Shown: positions 19,450 through 32,315 of the stretch, piece by piece
Layout: every line of letters starts with the position of its first letter
Numbering within the stretch: the first letter of the stretch is position 1
Origin: Bolinopsis microptera
Lineage: Eukaryota > Ctenophora > Tentaculata > Lobata > Bolinopsidae
Length of the DNA stretch: 64,000 nucleotides
Reading direction: 5' to 3'
Assembly: GCF_026151205.1 (NCBI RefSeq)
Contig: NC_087076.1
Coordinates: 2,241,692 to 2,305,691 of the forward strand
The notes under the pieces: model-generated
Databases searched by the model: none
What the model was told of the DNA's origin: nothing
Seen by the model: the letters and a program-made list of their open reading frames with translations, nothing else
Program-made: the position numbers and the translations under genes

Positions 19450-22400
19450 GCCCCTGTGCCCCCCCCCCCCCCCCCTCTTTTTAGAAAGGGAAAAGCCGGG
19501 GGGAAAAAACTCTAAAAAAAATTGGTGGAATTGGCCCCCAAAAAGGGGGGGGTTCCCCCCTTTGTTAAAAGCCCCCCTGGTTTGGAACCCGGGCCCCCTT
19601 TTTTTTTGTTTTTATTCCCCCTTTCAAATTTTAAAAAAATTATTCCCCCATATTTCCAAAAAAGGATATTCCCAAAATCCCGTTTTGTTTAAAAATTTAA
19701 GGGGGAGGGGGAAAAAGGGAAAACATTTTTTTAAAAAATTTTCCAAAGAGGAAAAGAAAACCCCAAAAAATCCCCAATTTTTTTTCCCGGCCAAATTTTA
19801 ACCCCGGGAAAAAAAAAACCCGGTTTTCCCCCCAACCCCCTAAAAAACCCTTTTCCTTTTTAAATTTAAATGGGGTTTTTAACTTAAAAAGTTTTACCCA
19901 ACAGGGAAAAAAAAAAACCCGTTTTTTTTTCCCCCAAAATTTTTAAATTTTTTGATATGTCCCCGAAAAATTCTTTTTTAAAGGGAAATTTTTAAAAAGT
20001 ATGGTTGGGCCCCTGAAAAAAATTTCCCTTGGGAAAAAAAAGCTTTTAGGTTTTTAAAGAAAAGGCTCCCCCTTGGGGAAAACCCGTTTTTGAAATTTTT
20101 TTAACCCCAAAATTAGGTTTTTGGAGTTCCCCCAAAAAAAAGCAACCATGAAGAAAATGGACCCCACTTTATCGTAAAAAGGGACCTTCCCGGTTCCCCT
20201 TTTTAAAAAAAAAAAATGGCCCCAAAAAAGGAAAAGAAAAAGCAACCCAAGCATTGTAGAAATGGGGGCCAAAATTTTTAAAAAAATTTAACAAAGGGAA
20301 ACGAAAAACCCCAACAGTGGAAATGTTTTTTGGACACATTTTTCTGGGGTTTGGAAAAAACAACCCCCCGCCCCCCAAAAGGCCCCCCCTCTTTTTGCTA
20401 ATTTTAAAACCCGAAAAAGAAATTTTAAATTTTTTTTTGGGAAAATTTTTGGGGGGGGACCCTAGAAATGAACTTTTTTTAAAACTGTTTTTTTTTTAAA
20501 AAGGGAAAAATTTGTAGTAGAAAATTTTTTTAATTTGGGCAAAATTTATGAGTTTTTAAAAGAAAATTTGGGGGATATGCCCCATGCCCGGAACAACCCC
20601 CGGTTGGGAAAAATTGTTTCAAGGGTTTTTTTTTTTTTTACCCCCCCATTAAGGTTTAAATTTTTTTAAAAATCCAAAATTTTTTTTCGGTTAAAGGAAA
20701 ACCTGTTTTTAAAAAAATTAAAAAATTGGGGCCCTTTTAAAAGGAAAACAGCCCAAGAAATGTAAATTTTAAAAAAAATTTGCAAAATTCCCCCCCCGAA
20801 CCCCCTAATTTTACCCGGGTAAACCCCCGTGGGGTTTGGTTTTTTTTTCTTGGGTTTTTATAAAATTTTTAAAAGTTTTAAAAAAAGCAAAACCCCCGGG
20901 GAGCCCCCAGCCCCTAAAAAATTTAAAATTTTTAGATGGGGGCAACAACATCCCCCATTTTTTTGCAAAACTTTTTAATACAAAATGGTTTTCACCCCTT
21001 TGGCCAAAAATGGCCCCGAAAAACAGAGGGGGCCCGTGGGTAAAAGGGGGCCCCAGAAAAACAAGATTGGGAAAATGGCACTCCACTGGCCCCTTTTTGG
21101 CCCAAACCCGGAAAAAAAAAATGGTCCCCCCCCCCCTAAAAAGTTTGCGGGTATAAAAAAAAACGCGCGGGTTCCCCCCCGCGCCCCCCCCCCCCGTGAG
21201 GGGGTTTTCCCATAACCCTTTTTCAAAAACAATTTGGCCCCCTAAACAAATAAAATGTTGGCTTTTTTTTAAAAAGCCGTGGTTTTTTAAATTTAAGGAT
21301 TTGGGAAAAGCCCGGGGGGCCCGGGGGGGTGCGAAAACCCAAACCCCCTGGGGGGGTTTTTTTAGGACTCACCCGGGTTTAGGGGTTTTTACAAAAAAAA
21401 CCTTTTTGAGATCAAACCTCACAAAAAGGTTTTTTAAAATATGGGTTTTTAAGCTTTTTAAAAGCTTAAAAAAAAAGTGGGGAAAAAGGAATTTGACCCC
21501 AGTCCCCCCCCCAAAGGTAATTTTTTAGATTAATAATTTCAAAATAAAAATTTTCCTTTACCCGCGGGCCCTTTTTGGGGGAGCAATTGAGGAAAAAATA
21601 AAATTGGTTTTTGGGGTTTTTTGTTTTTGGTTAAAAAAGAAAAACTTTTTATTCCCCGGCCGGGTTAAAGGAAAAAAGGCCCCCGCAAAAATTTTTTGGT
21701 TTGCAAAAAAAGCCCCAATTAAAAAAATGGCCTTTTTTCCCGTTGGAAACTGTGGGTAAAAAAAGGGGGATCAGGAAGTAGGAAAATTTGTGGGTTTTAA
21801 AAAAGTTTTTTTTTCTGTTTATTGGGTTTTAAGACAACAGGCCTTTAAATTTTAAAAAAAGGGCCCGGGAAAAAACGTTGCTTCCCCCATTTTTTAATCC
21901 AAAATGGGAAAATTTTGGGGAAATCAAATTATTTTTTTTTTAATAGTGGGGGTATTTATTTTTTTTAAAAATTTTAAAAGGTTTTTCCCACTCCCCCTAA
22001 GGAAAGGAAACAAATTTTAAAATTCCTCCAAAAAAAGGGAAAACCCCCAAAAAGAAAAAACACCCCTATCCCAAACCCACTATTCCTTCCCCCCTTGGGG
22101 GAAAAATTAAAATTTTAAAACCTTTCCCAAAAAAAAGGGAAACCCCCCCCGGGGGTTTTTTGGGGTTTTTTAATTTGTTTAAAAACCCTGAAACAGTAAA
22201 TGGGTAATTGTATAACTAAAAAAGATAAAATATTTTTTCCAAAACCTTTTTAAAAAATTTTTTACGACCAAAGTCCCGCATTTTTTTTCCCTTTCCCTGT
22301 TTAAAAAAATTTAAGGGAAATAATTTATAGTTTCTTTGAGATAGGGAATTTCTAAAAAAATTTTTTAAAAATACTATCTTATAATCCCCCAAAAAGTTTT

Positions 22401-25400
22401 TAAAAACTCCCCCAAAAAATGGGTTTCAACAAAAACCATTAAAAAAAACTGCGTTTTTTGGGAAAAAATTTTTTACATTTCAAGTTTTATTTTGCTAGTT
22501 TCACAGTTAAAAATCTAATTTATATAAAACAAAATGGGTCCCGTGGTTTTTGTACATATTTTTTCCCGGTTTAAAATTAATTTTTTTTTGGGAAAAAAAA
22601 ATCCCGAAAAAACCGTAAAAATTTTTTTAAAAAACCCAATTTGGGAAAAAATAATTTGCCCCCTCCCCCCCCCCGTGGAATTTTTTGGCATTTTTTTCAA
22701 AACCAAAGGGGAAAAAATTTAAAAAAGAAAAATTTTTTGATAAAATCCCTGGCCCCCGTCTTTGGAAAAACTTCCCAAAAAATTGCCAAATTTAGGGGTT
22801 TTAAGGGCCCCACCCCCCCGATAAATATGGAAAAGGGAAAAATTTTCCCCCTTTTAAAAAGGGGCCCCAAAAAAAATTTTAAAAATTTGGCCAATTTTTG
22901 GGCCCCGGGGGGGTAAAAATTTTAAATGGGAAAAAAAATAACCTTTTCCCAAATTAAAACACTTGAAGTAATTTCCCCCAACCCGGGGGGGAAATTGAGG
23001 GCCCCAAAAAAAAGAAAAAAAAAAAATACTTTTTAAAATTTTTATGAAAAAGGGGAAAAAAAATAAACAAAAAATTTAAAATGATTAAGGGGGGGCCGGA
23101 AAAATTTTGTTCCCCAAACCCTTTTAAATTTAAAGTGAAAAAATCACAAGGGAAAAAAAAATAAGGGGAAAAAAGAAAAAAAACTTTTAAAGGAACCTAA
23201 ATTTTCCCATGAAAATTTTTTTCCAAAAAAGAAAAAATTTTAAAAAAATTTGAAAAGACTTTTTTTTTTGGGCCCGCAATCAAATTTAAACCCGTAAAAA
23301 ATTGGAAAAGGAAAGGGGGTTAAAAAGAGGGGCCAAATTTAAAAGGGACCTGCAAGTCCCCAAAATCTAGAAAAAAAAATAGAAAAAAATTTTTTTACCC
23401 AAAGGGAAAAAAGAACCCGGGGGGGGCCCGGGAAAGCCCCCGGGCCCCAAAAATTTTAAAAAACCCAAAAAAACCTTTTAACATAAAATAAGTTTATATA
23501 AATCCACTTTTTTACCCATTTTTTTCGGCCCCCCTTAAATTTTTTTTTTTCTAATTGGGGAACCGGGGTTTTTTTTTTTCCCGGGGGAAAATGGGGATTT
23601 TACAAAAATTAAAATTGGCCCCCCTGTTTTTTTAAACCAAACCCAAAAAACCAAAATTCCCGGGTTTCCCAAATTTCAAAAAAAAATTCCCCATGAATTT
23701 TTCCTGAAAAAAAAATACTGTGGGGTATAATTAAAAAAGCTTTTTAGGGTAAATTTAAAAGGGGTTGGAAATTGGGGGGGGTTTTTTGAAAAACCCCAAC
23801 AAAGGGAAGCCAAAAAAAAAAAGGTTTTAAAACCCCCCTTCCAAAAATTTCCAAGGTTAAAAAAGGGAAAGGGCCCCCATTCCTTGGGGCCCCCCCAACC
23901 CCTCCGCGGGCCAAAAACAAACGAGGTTTTTGTCCCCGTAAATCAGATCCCGGCCCCAAAAAACCTAAAAAAATTAAGGGTATTTACAAAACGGCCCCGG
24001 TTTAAAACAATTTTTTTAATTTTTTTTATCCCGCCCTTTAAACCCCTGTTTTTTTTTAGGGGGTTTTTTCAACATTTTTGTGGGTTTTTTCCCAGATTTT
24101 TTTACAAAAAACCCAACCCCAGAGAGAGAGGTCCCCCCGGCCCAAAAGGAAAAGTTCCACCCTTTGGGGTTTTTAAAGTTTCCCCCCGTTCTGGGCAGTT
24201 GTTCCCCTTCCCCCCCAAAAAGTGGGGATTAAATTTTTAACTCAAATGTTTTTTTGAAGGGAAAAACAACACGGGAGAAAAATACAAAAAGAAAATTTTA
24301 AATAAAGGGGGAAAAAATAAAACACAACCCGTTATATATGATAAAAACACCAGAAGCGGTTTTTAGTTTTTACGCCGGGAAACTAAACCCGCGGGGTTTA
24401 AAAAAAATGCGATTTACACTATTTAATTGGACGAGGGGGGAAACCCCGGGGTTAAAATTTTTACAAATTTCCCCACGAGGGCGAAGGGGCCCAAAAATTT
24501 TCCCCATTTTTGCAGTTTTTTTTTTTTTCGAGGCCCCCAGCCCCAAATGCAATAACTTTGGAAATCGGGAAAAACTGGGGGTAAAAAACGAGTTTTGAAA
24601 GCGTAAAAATAATCCCCCGTAAAAAAAACCCTTTTAAAAAAAAAGTTCCCCCCCCCTTATTTTTTTTGTAACAGTAAAACTCCCCCCGAATGAAACTTTT
24701 AAGTTTCTTTAAAACCCCCCTACCGGGGCGGAAAAAAAAATTTGTAATAATTTTTATTTTAAAAAGTGGGGGGGGAAAAAAATGGGGAAAAAAAGAAAAA
24801 ATTCCCCTTTAAACCAATTTTACAGGAAAATTTTTTAGAACATTACTAGTCCCCCCAAAATTTTATCATTCTAAAAAATAAAAATTTTCTGTTTAAACCC
24901 CGGAAAATCTTTCAATTTTTTGGGGAAAAATTTAAATGTTCCCAAAAAATCATCATTCCCCCCAACTTTCCCCAAAGAAAAAAATGTTTTTTTGGGGGAA
25001 AACTTAAAAAAAAACCCTCTAAAGGTTTGGGAAAATTTTTCCCCAAAAACCCCTTTGTGGTTTAAACTTACTTTTTGAGAGACCGGGGGGCCCCCCCAAT
25101 GAAAAAAGTCCCAAATTTCGGGTTTTTCCCAATTTCCCTTTGTTTATCTTCTATACCACCCCCCCCCCGTTTTTTGACCCCGGGGGGTTGGTTTAAATTT
25201 TTTGGGGGCCCCTAAAATCACGGTTTGGGGGGAATAACCCCGTTGGGAATAAAAAGTTTTTATAAAACAGTGGGGAATGTACGGGGGGAAAAAAAACCCA
25301 AAATGAAAAATTTTTTTTTAGGGAAAAAAGGGGCTTTTTATTAATTTTGGAAAATATGCCCGTTTTTATAAACCCCCCTTCTAAGTACTAAAAGGGGGGG

Positions 25401-27375
25401 TTACAAAAAAAAAACGAATTTTAATTTCCCTTCGTGGTTTTAAAATCCAAATTTTTGTTTAAAAATTTTGGGGCCCAAAAAAATTTTAAAAAGAAATAGT
25501 CCCCAATTTTTCCAAACTTCCCCGGAAAACCCCCTTTTCGGAGGAACAAAGCCAAAATTCCCCCCCTTTTTTTAACAGCCCCCTGGAAAACCCGGGTTGT
25601 AAAAGTTTTTTTTTGAAAAATTTTGGAAAAAACCCAAAAGTTGGCCCGGGCTGGGGGGGAAAACCCCTTCCCCCAAGGCCCCAAAAAATTTTTAAAAGCA
25701 AAAAAGGTAATTTGGCCAAAAAAACCCCCAAAATCTACCGGGGTTTTGGGGGAAGGAAAATGAGAAAAGAAAAAGGGTTTTGTTAAAAAACCACGGGCTA
25801 TTAAAAGGTTTCCCCCCCAAGAAAATTTCCCCCCAAAAAAGAAACGTGGGAAAAAAAAAGGCCCCCAAATTTTAAGACCGTTTTTTTTTTTTTGCCCCCA
25901 AAAACCGGGCCCCTCTTTTTAGAAAGGTTTTTTCCCGGCTTTTAAACCCCGGGATATTTTTTTTCCCCAAAACCGCCCAAAAAAAGATTAAAAAATTTTG
26001 CTTTTTTTAAAAAAAAAGAAAACCCAAAAGGGGCCCCCGAAAATTAAGGAAAAATTTTAAGGCCGGGGGAAAAAAAGTGGGGGCAAAAAAAAGAAAACCA
26101 AAAAAATTTTAGAATGTTAAAAAAAAATTTTAAAAAATAAAAAAATAATTTTAAAAAAAAAAAAAGATGAAAATTTTCCACGATTTTTACAAACCCCCAG
26201 AGGACTACCTTTTTTGGAAAACTGGCCCTTTCCCATGTTTAATTTTTTCCCCGGAACTTTGGAAAAGGCCCGGGGAAAGCCCAAAAAAAGGCCCCCGGAA
26301 AACGCCGAATAAGATCTTTCATCAAGAAAGATTCCCAAAACAAAAAATGTGTTTTCAAGGGGCCCCGGCCGTTGGGGGTGTTTTTGAAAGAGGGGTTTTC
26401 TTTCTTTTTGGGCCCCACCCGGGGGACCCGGCCCAAGGGGCTTTTTTAAAATTTTTTTTTGGGAAATTTAATAAATTTGGGGGCTAAATTTTTTGTTTTT
26501 AAAAAATTTTCCCCCAAAAGTTTAAAACCCCGCCCTTCCCTTTTTTTTGACAAGAAATTTAAAGGGGGTTTTGAAAAAGTTCCCCTTTTGGTAATTACCC
26601 CCCTTTTGTAGTCCTGAAAAAATAAGCTAAAAAACTTGTTTTTTTTAGGCGATTTCTTTTTTTTAGGGGGAAAAATTTTTTAAACTCAAAGTTTTTACAT
26701 TTCCAAAAAATAAACCGGGTTTTTAATTAATAAAAAAGAAAAAAAAACGTCCCTTTAAAAAAAATAAAAACCCCCTATTAATTAAAAAATAATTAAAATT
26801 TAAAAAAAATTTTTTTTACAACAAAAAATGTAAAAAAATTAAAACCGGGAAAAAAAGTATTTTTTTTTCAAATTTAAGGGGTTTTGAATTTTAAAATCCT
26901 TTTGGGGAGGGAAAAAAACTTTTTTATTTTTTTGCAAGGTGGGTTTGGGCAGGGTCCCCCGGGTGGCAAAGGGGCCCCCCTTTTGGGGGGGGGGAAAAAA
27001 AAGGTTTGACAGGAAAAAAAACCCCAAAAAAGTCCCAATTTAATAAAACAAATCCCAAACCCCAGACAAAAGGAAACCCCGGTTAAGGAAAAAAAAATTA
27101 AAGGGGGGGGTTTGGGTTTTTTTTTTCCCCGTTTTACAGGGGGGTTATAACCAGGGAAAAAATAAGGGGGGACTTTGGAAAAGGGAAAGGGTTTTTAAAA
27201 TTTAAAACCCGGTTTAAAATAAAATGGGGAACCCCACTTTCCCAAACCCAAAAGAGTTTCCCCCCCCGGGCCCCAAAGTGTGGGTAAAATGAAAATTTTT
27301 CAAAAAATAAGGGGGCCCGATGTCCCCCCCCCCTTTAAATTTTCGCTCCCTTCCCCCTAGGGTTTTTTCTCGCGC
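19450..27375. other. Block of degenerate, homopolymer-rich sequence (assembly or base-calling noise)
   Basis: The texture changes abruptly after a C run at 19460. The next 8 kb consist of short runs such as GGGGG, AAAAA, TTTT and CCCC with almost no alternating words, and normal texture returns near 27380. All frames in it (for example 20836-21156, 23884-24240, 26167-26487) are rich in Phe, Lys, Pro and Gly because of these runs and are not genes. The rDNA after 59770 has the same texture, and there the true sequence is known. Confidence 0.85.
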
Positions 27376-28047
27376 TTTTTCCTGAAAACAGTTTTACTGT
27401 TTACTTTAAAAGGAATGGGATCTCGTTCATTCTGTTCCCAACTTTAATTACCAACATGTTCATTGTGTTAATATTAGTACTCATATCTCTTGTAACAGAC
27501 TGTTTTTACAAGGACATTGGACAGATGAGATACTCCACATTAGGCATTCATTAACTGCATCTAAATTATTTCACCTTGCATTAGGTTTGAAAGTTATTCT
27601 CTGGTTAACAGACTTAAAATGTTTAATTAATTTGAGATGACAGTAAGGTATCGTATATAAGAAGTTATTTAATTTTGCTTAGGCTATTTTATTGACTATT
27701 GAGGTTTAATGTGATATGGAATTTGAATATCTATATAAATTTACACTATGTGGTTGGGGCATTTTGCATAGTAAATATGGTTACTACTCCTATATATCAT
27801 ATTATTTGATTGGTATTCGATTTCTGATTATTTCTCTAGGAATATGATTATTATATCTCAATTTGGCTTTAGGTAGGGTGCCCCCGCTAAAAGAACTGGA
27901 TTCTTCCAGGAAGCATCCCGTGCACAGACCTTGGTCTACATATATATTAAATTATTAACCATTCATTCTGTATGTGCACGAAAATTTATTTCAATCAATA
28001 TAATTCTTTAATGTTAGAATTTGATTAATTTAAAAACCTGTTTGCAA

Positions 28048-28120
28048 AATTTACCTCTTTTTTCCTTTAGCATTACGTCCCCATTTCGTTTGGTAACAAC
28101 AAAATCTTCGTCACTCACTG
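28048..28120 (-). CDS. Possible small host exon, unassigned
   Basis: On the minus strand, ATTTATCTCTTTCAG is a good acceptor. It is followed by an open stretch reading SDEDFVVTKRNGDVMLKEKR and then AGAG/GTAAAT, a plausible donor. About 73 nt. No neighbouring exon could be linked; the gap at 28611 and the noise block before 27380 remove its context. Confidence 0.3.
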
Positions 28121-28610
28121 AAAGAGATAAATGTCAGATAATTTGCATGCTTTGTAATCAAATTAGATTATTTTTTATAACAATTTAATTCAGGAGGATC
28201 GGGATCGGGATGTTTTGTTATCTTTATTTCCAAGAAATGTAAGAGAAAATAAAGAGATTTTTATAACTAAACCTCCTTTACCACCTTTTTTTTTTTACCC
28301 CATTTACTGTTGTTTTTTGTGGCTTATGGTTTTGTGTTTCTGTCCAGTTTATGGATATTATCATGCTACAAGTAAGTGCATAGGTCACATAGGTAGGCTA
28401 CAAGTAAATTAATACATTGTAAACCGGGACAGTGCCCCGGGTGGTTCTAATGATCAATTTAGTCTTAACGATTGATTTGAAAAAAATATAATCAAGAATA
28501 GTTTTAATACTATAATACTGTAATGTGATACTGCGCATGATCAATATATGTCAATATATAGAACGCCAGTGTTATTTTTTTTACAACTTTCCCCCACCAG
28601 TCTGAGTCTA

Positions 28611-28710
28611 NNNNNNNNNNNNNNNNNNNNNNNNNNNNNNNNNNNNNNNNNNNNNNNNNNNNNNNNNNNNNNNNNNNNNNNNNNNNNNNNNNNNNNNNNN
28701 NNNNNNNNNN
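28611..28710. other. Assembly gap (100 N)
   Basis: Exactly 100 undefined bases. A 99-aa frame running through it is an artefact. Confidence 0.95.
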
Positions 28711-29129
28711 GCTTACGTGTTCACGATTATCACGAAGCGTGCCAAAATGATACTGTCCACTGCTCCTCTAGCATCGAGATCCGACCCAAGGCTCAAGATC
28801 TGAACCATGGCAGGCCCTCCCAAAGCATCAGAAGACACGACATTTGAGCAAAATAATCTGAGCCAAGTAACCTGACAGGTAACGAAAATGCAGACTCTCT
28901 TACCGAAAAAGGCACACTCATTTCAGACGAGTATGGAGTCATGGAAGAGGAGACAATGAACCACTTTATTGGCCAGTACCCGAAGTGGTCTTACCAACGA
29001 GGAGGATACTTTGACTCCTTCTACCTTGATGTGACAGACATAGTGGATAATTTCTCACTACCAAGGATTATCGCCTTCATAATTGAAGCAACAAAACGAT
29101 TCACCAAATGCGGAGAAAACAAAGTTTAA
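28711..29129 (+). pseudogene. Remnant of a LINE RNase H domain and C-terminal tail
   Basis: The frame LTGNENADSLTEKGTLISD matches the RNase H phrase G(I/L)TGNE-AD-LAKKG found in LINE polyproteins. It is followed by EEETMNHFIGQYPKW, like the usual ET--H-LGQCP knuckle region (first Cys changed to Tyr), and by LPRIIAFIIEATKRF, a common ending. The upstream part is broken by stops and the assembly gap. A dead fragment of an I/Jockey-group type element. Confidence 0.55.
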
Positions 29130-29644
29130 CTTTTTTTCTCCACTTATTAATATTAACCGGGCTCCAATGCTCTATTATATAGTGATAATGACCACAGTCC
29201 CCTGCAAAGAAGGAGAACCTGAAAATCCGATCGTTGGGTTCAGTTGTCGTAATTCCGATTTCGGTGCAGCTGTTATATGACCTGGCCCTCCCCCTCACCA
29301 TTTAATCTGGACAAGGGGCCAAAATTATTTAGGTTTCTAAAAATTTTGGGGAAAAAAACTCGGACAGAAGATTTCATAAAGTGGTTTTCGTGTCGCAAAG
29401 GGGAGGCCTGCCTTCCGAGATCGCATTACCAGGGGGAAGCATCGAGTCCAAATTAACAATACAATACCCTACAATATTACACAACTCAACTAAATTCCCC
29501 TAGTCTAGTGTTTTCCAAGGCATACCTGGTAAATATAATGAATAATGAATGAGAATATAGAATGTGTGTGTGTATGCCTAATGAGAACGTTTTAATAAAA
29601 TCAATTTTAATAATGCTGTGTTTTTTAACTCATGCTAAATCTAG

Positions 29645-29854
29645 GTAGAAGGACGACGAAGGACGAAAAGTTTAGAGGAATTCAAACGAATTATTCGTGA
29701 AATATTCACATTTAACATAGAAGATCTCCCGCTGGACAGAATACTTGCGAGAATTAACCTCGAAGAGAACGAGGTAATTGAGTATCTAAAAATTATGATG
29801 GAAGAGAACATCATAATGTTGGACATGGGAACGAGAACTGTTTTTCTGATTTAG
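29645..29854 (+). CDS. MCM3: Last exon of an MCM3-like gene (C-terminal winged helix, 69 aa)
   Basis: Acceptor TAAATCTAG ends at 29644. The phase-0 frame runs 69 codons to TAG at 29852-29854. It reads as a basic start (VEGRRTKSLEEFKRIIREIF), a helix with LPLDRILARINLEENEV, then IEYLKIMMEENIIML and ends exactly at VFLI. The MCM3 replicative helicase subunit ends with a winged helix of this layout: FK--L--VF, SIN, EV--AL-KM-DDN-VM and a terminal IFLI. Upstream MCM3 exons should be on the same strand, but the noise block and the gap lie there. The match is from memory of family patterns; another winged-helix protein is possible. Confidence 0.55.
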   Translation, partial: VEGRRRTKSLEEFKRIIREIFTFNIEDLPLDRILARINLEENEVIEYLKIMMEENIIMLDMGTRTVFLI

Positions 29855-29894
29855 ATATTTAGTATTTTGTTAATACTACTGATAGTGTGAGTTG

Positions 29895-30850
29895 GGGGTC
29901 GTTCACATATTGCATATATTATTATTTTGCCAGCATTAATCTTCAGACCCGCATAGGCACTGTATTTGCAGAGAAGGTCTGTGGTTTCCTGCAGCCCCTC
30001 TTTTGAGTTATCGAACATGGCCATGTCATCAGCGTTATCAGTGTCCATTGTCCAAGAGATGTTTCTCTTCTACCCCGGGGGCTGGCAGCTGTAATAAAGC
30101 CCCCTTACTAATGACCTTGTTCAGTTCCATAAGGTATGCCGATAAATTCAAACAAAAGTTGAAGACTGGTGGTCCCTGTATAGTGTATATCACCTTGCCC
30201 AGTACCCGAGTTGACATCAAACCAACCTGAAACCTCTCCATTGACCCTAACAGCACTAACTGTGTAAGCAAAGAACACCTTCATGATTCTAATGTACTTG
30301 TCAGATAAGCCGTAGTGCTGCATACTTCTCCAAATGAACTGCCTGTCAATCGAATCAAAAGCTGCTTTAAAATCAAAAAAATTGATATGCAGAGGGATAT
30401 TATGCTCAATACATTGGTGTATTATAATACAGTGGAGTGAATATGTGAGTCAATATATGAGCGATGAGTCAATATATGAGCGATTCTGTCTAAAACCACT
30501 TTGATTCTCCCGGAGAAATTTTTCCATGCCATTGCTAAGTCTCCGCAGGAGTATCATCTGCAGGAGCTTCGAGGCTGTGGATCTTTAATGTAATGCCTCT
30601 GTTGTTAGCGCAATGAGAGGTGTCACCCTTCTTTCCAACGATGATAATAACACCTTAAATCCTCAGGAATCTTCTCATCTTCCCACACTTTCTTGAACAA
30701 CACAACTCGTTGATCAACCAACCCATCCTGTCCATACTTAAGTTGCTCGTTGGTAATACCACGTGAACGACACCTAACAATAATCAATATCATTCATAAC
30801 CTTCTTGACTTCGACCAGGACTTATTTGTAAATATATTTTATAAAGTAGT
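29895..30850 (-). pseudogene. Decayed RTE-like reverse transcriptase
   Basis: Pieces in several frames on the minus strand, in correct RT order: a segment with ITNEQLKYGQDGLVDQRV and VWEDEKIPED, then FFDFKAAFDSIDRQFIWRSM, YGLSDKYIRIMKVF, VNSGTGQGD (normally GVRQG), PPVFNFCLN, and ADD inside DTDNADDMAMFDNSKEGLQE followed by YSAYAGLKINAGK. Several frameshifts and a stop separate them. The plus end carries GGGGTCGTTCACATATTGC, one end of the GGGTCGTTCAC MITE family. Confidence 0.7.
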
Positions 30851-30971
30851 AAGTAAATGAAAAATACTTGCTTGTATATTTATTTTCAGATTACATTTTT
30901 TATAAATGAAAGTCGCCCTGCACGCTTGTTGAATTTTGTTTGATTTTTATTTCATTTTTCCCCCCATTTTT

Positions 30972-31161
30972 ACGTATTATTTTAACGTATTATTTTAACG
31001 TATTATTTTAACGTATTATTTTAACGTATTATTTTAACGTATTATTTTAACGTATTATTTTAACGTATTATTTTAACGTATTATTTTAACGTATTATTTT
31101 AACGTATTATTTTAACGTATTATTTTAACGTATTATTTTAACGTATTATTATAACGTATTA
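30972..31161 (+). repeat. 13-bp tandem array (CGTATTATTTTAA)x~14
   Basis: Fourteen or so near-identical 13-bp units; the last ones vary (CGTATTATTATAA, CGTATTAATTTG). Each unit has a TTAA and an ACGT core. No coding potential. It is sharply bounded by C- and T-rich sequence on the left. Confidence 0.9.
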
Positions 31162-32315
31162 ATTTGACTATTGTGTTCCTACGTTTTTATAATACTTTTA
31201 ATCAATTGGTAATTGTTTGATACAATAAAATGCTGGTTTTGGTACCTCAATAAGTGAAGGTAGTATAGCTCTCACCAATTGTACAATGTACACACAATTG
31301 ATGAGAATTAAACTATTTATTCTGGATGGTGTCGAATATTTTAAAATTTTGTTTTTGTTTTATCAATGATACAGATAGAGACATTTTAGTTAAAGTTAAA
31401 GTATTATTGGCCCTGCATCCTTAGTAACTGTACTTATCCCACTTTTTTATAATACTTTTTACGACTTTTAATCAATTGGTAATTGTCTGATTTTGAAATA
31501 AACTCAACAACAATCGTATATTTATAATTCATCATTTACATCATTTGCATCAATTCCAGACACTGCTTTTAATTAATTTACTGCATACAGTTAACATTTA
31601 ATATAATAACGAATAACACTATCTACATTTTAATAGGTAAAATGTGCACCCTCATCTTCCTCCTTCACCCCTCGTCTGCCTGCCAAAACTTATCCCAAAA
31701 GGTATTCAGTGTTACCACCCACTTACTGTGGCTAATTATTAGCATTTTAGCATTTTAACTGAAGTTTAGTTGAGTTTACTTCAGAGATTTATTAAGTAGC
31801 GGTAATAAATCAAATCGAGTTAAAAGTTTGGTTTGCAGATGTTTTTTGAATAGTTCGTAAAATTAATGTGTGTGTACCGATTATCCATAAAATTAATTTG
31901 ACATTTCATAAGTTAATGTTATTCGGAAAATATGTAAGATTTTTACAGCTTACTGCATTTCAACTAGTTTTTTGGTATATCTTATTGTTTTGGTATATCT
32001 TATTGTCGAAGCGTGTTAAAAATGTTAGAATTTCTCGACATTATCGTCCATATAGCGCTATATATTACACTATCGCACTATTTACTGAGTATTCTTATCT
32101 CCTTGATAGCAATGATTCATATCTATCTATTTCATCAAGCCTATCCTGTATGTGCGAACAGTATTTTTGGTGATTCAGTAGTCATGGACGCAGGACTTTA
32201 AGATCAATCTACAATTTATAAATTTGAATTTTTGATTAGAAAAGGGACTACTAAGGTAAATTTATCTGCACCGCTTTGTTGGCCAGTATCAACTCCATTT
32301 TTTGGACTTTGGTCG

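Noticed and set aside
19271-27027. Many open frames of 60-118 aa in the homopolymer-rich block
   Set aside because: They consist of Phe, Lys, Pro and Gly runs produced by base runs, overlap on both strands, and have no family motif.
27880-27955. Possible plus-strand terminal exon reading RVPPLKELDSSRKHPVHRPW
   Set aside because: The acceptor is plausible, but the peptide matches nothing I know and the frame could equally be chance.
30972-31161. CRISPR-like or telomere-like array
   Set aside because: Units are contiguous 13-mers with no spacers and do not resemble any telomere repeat; the context is eukaryotic.
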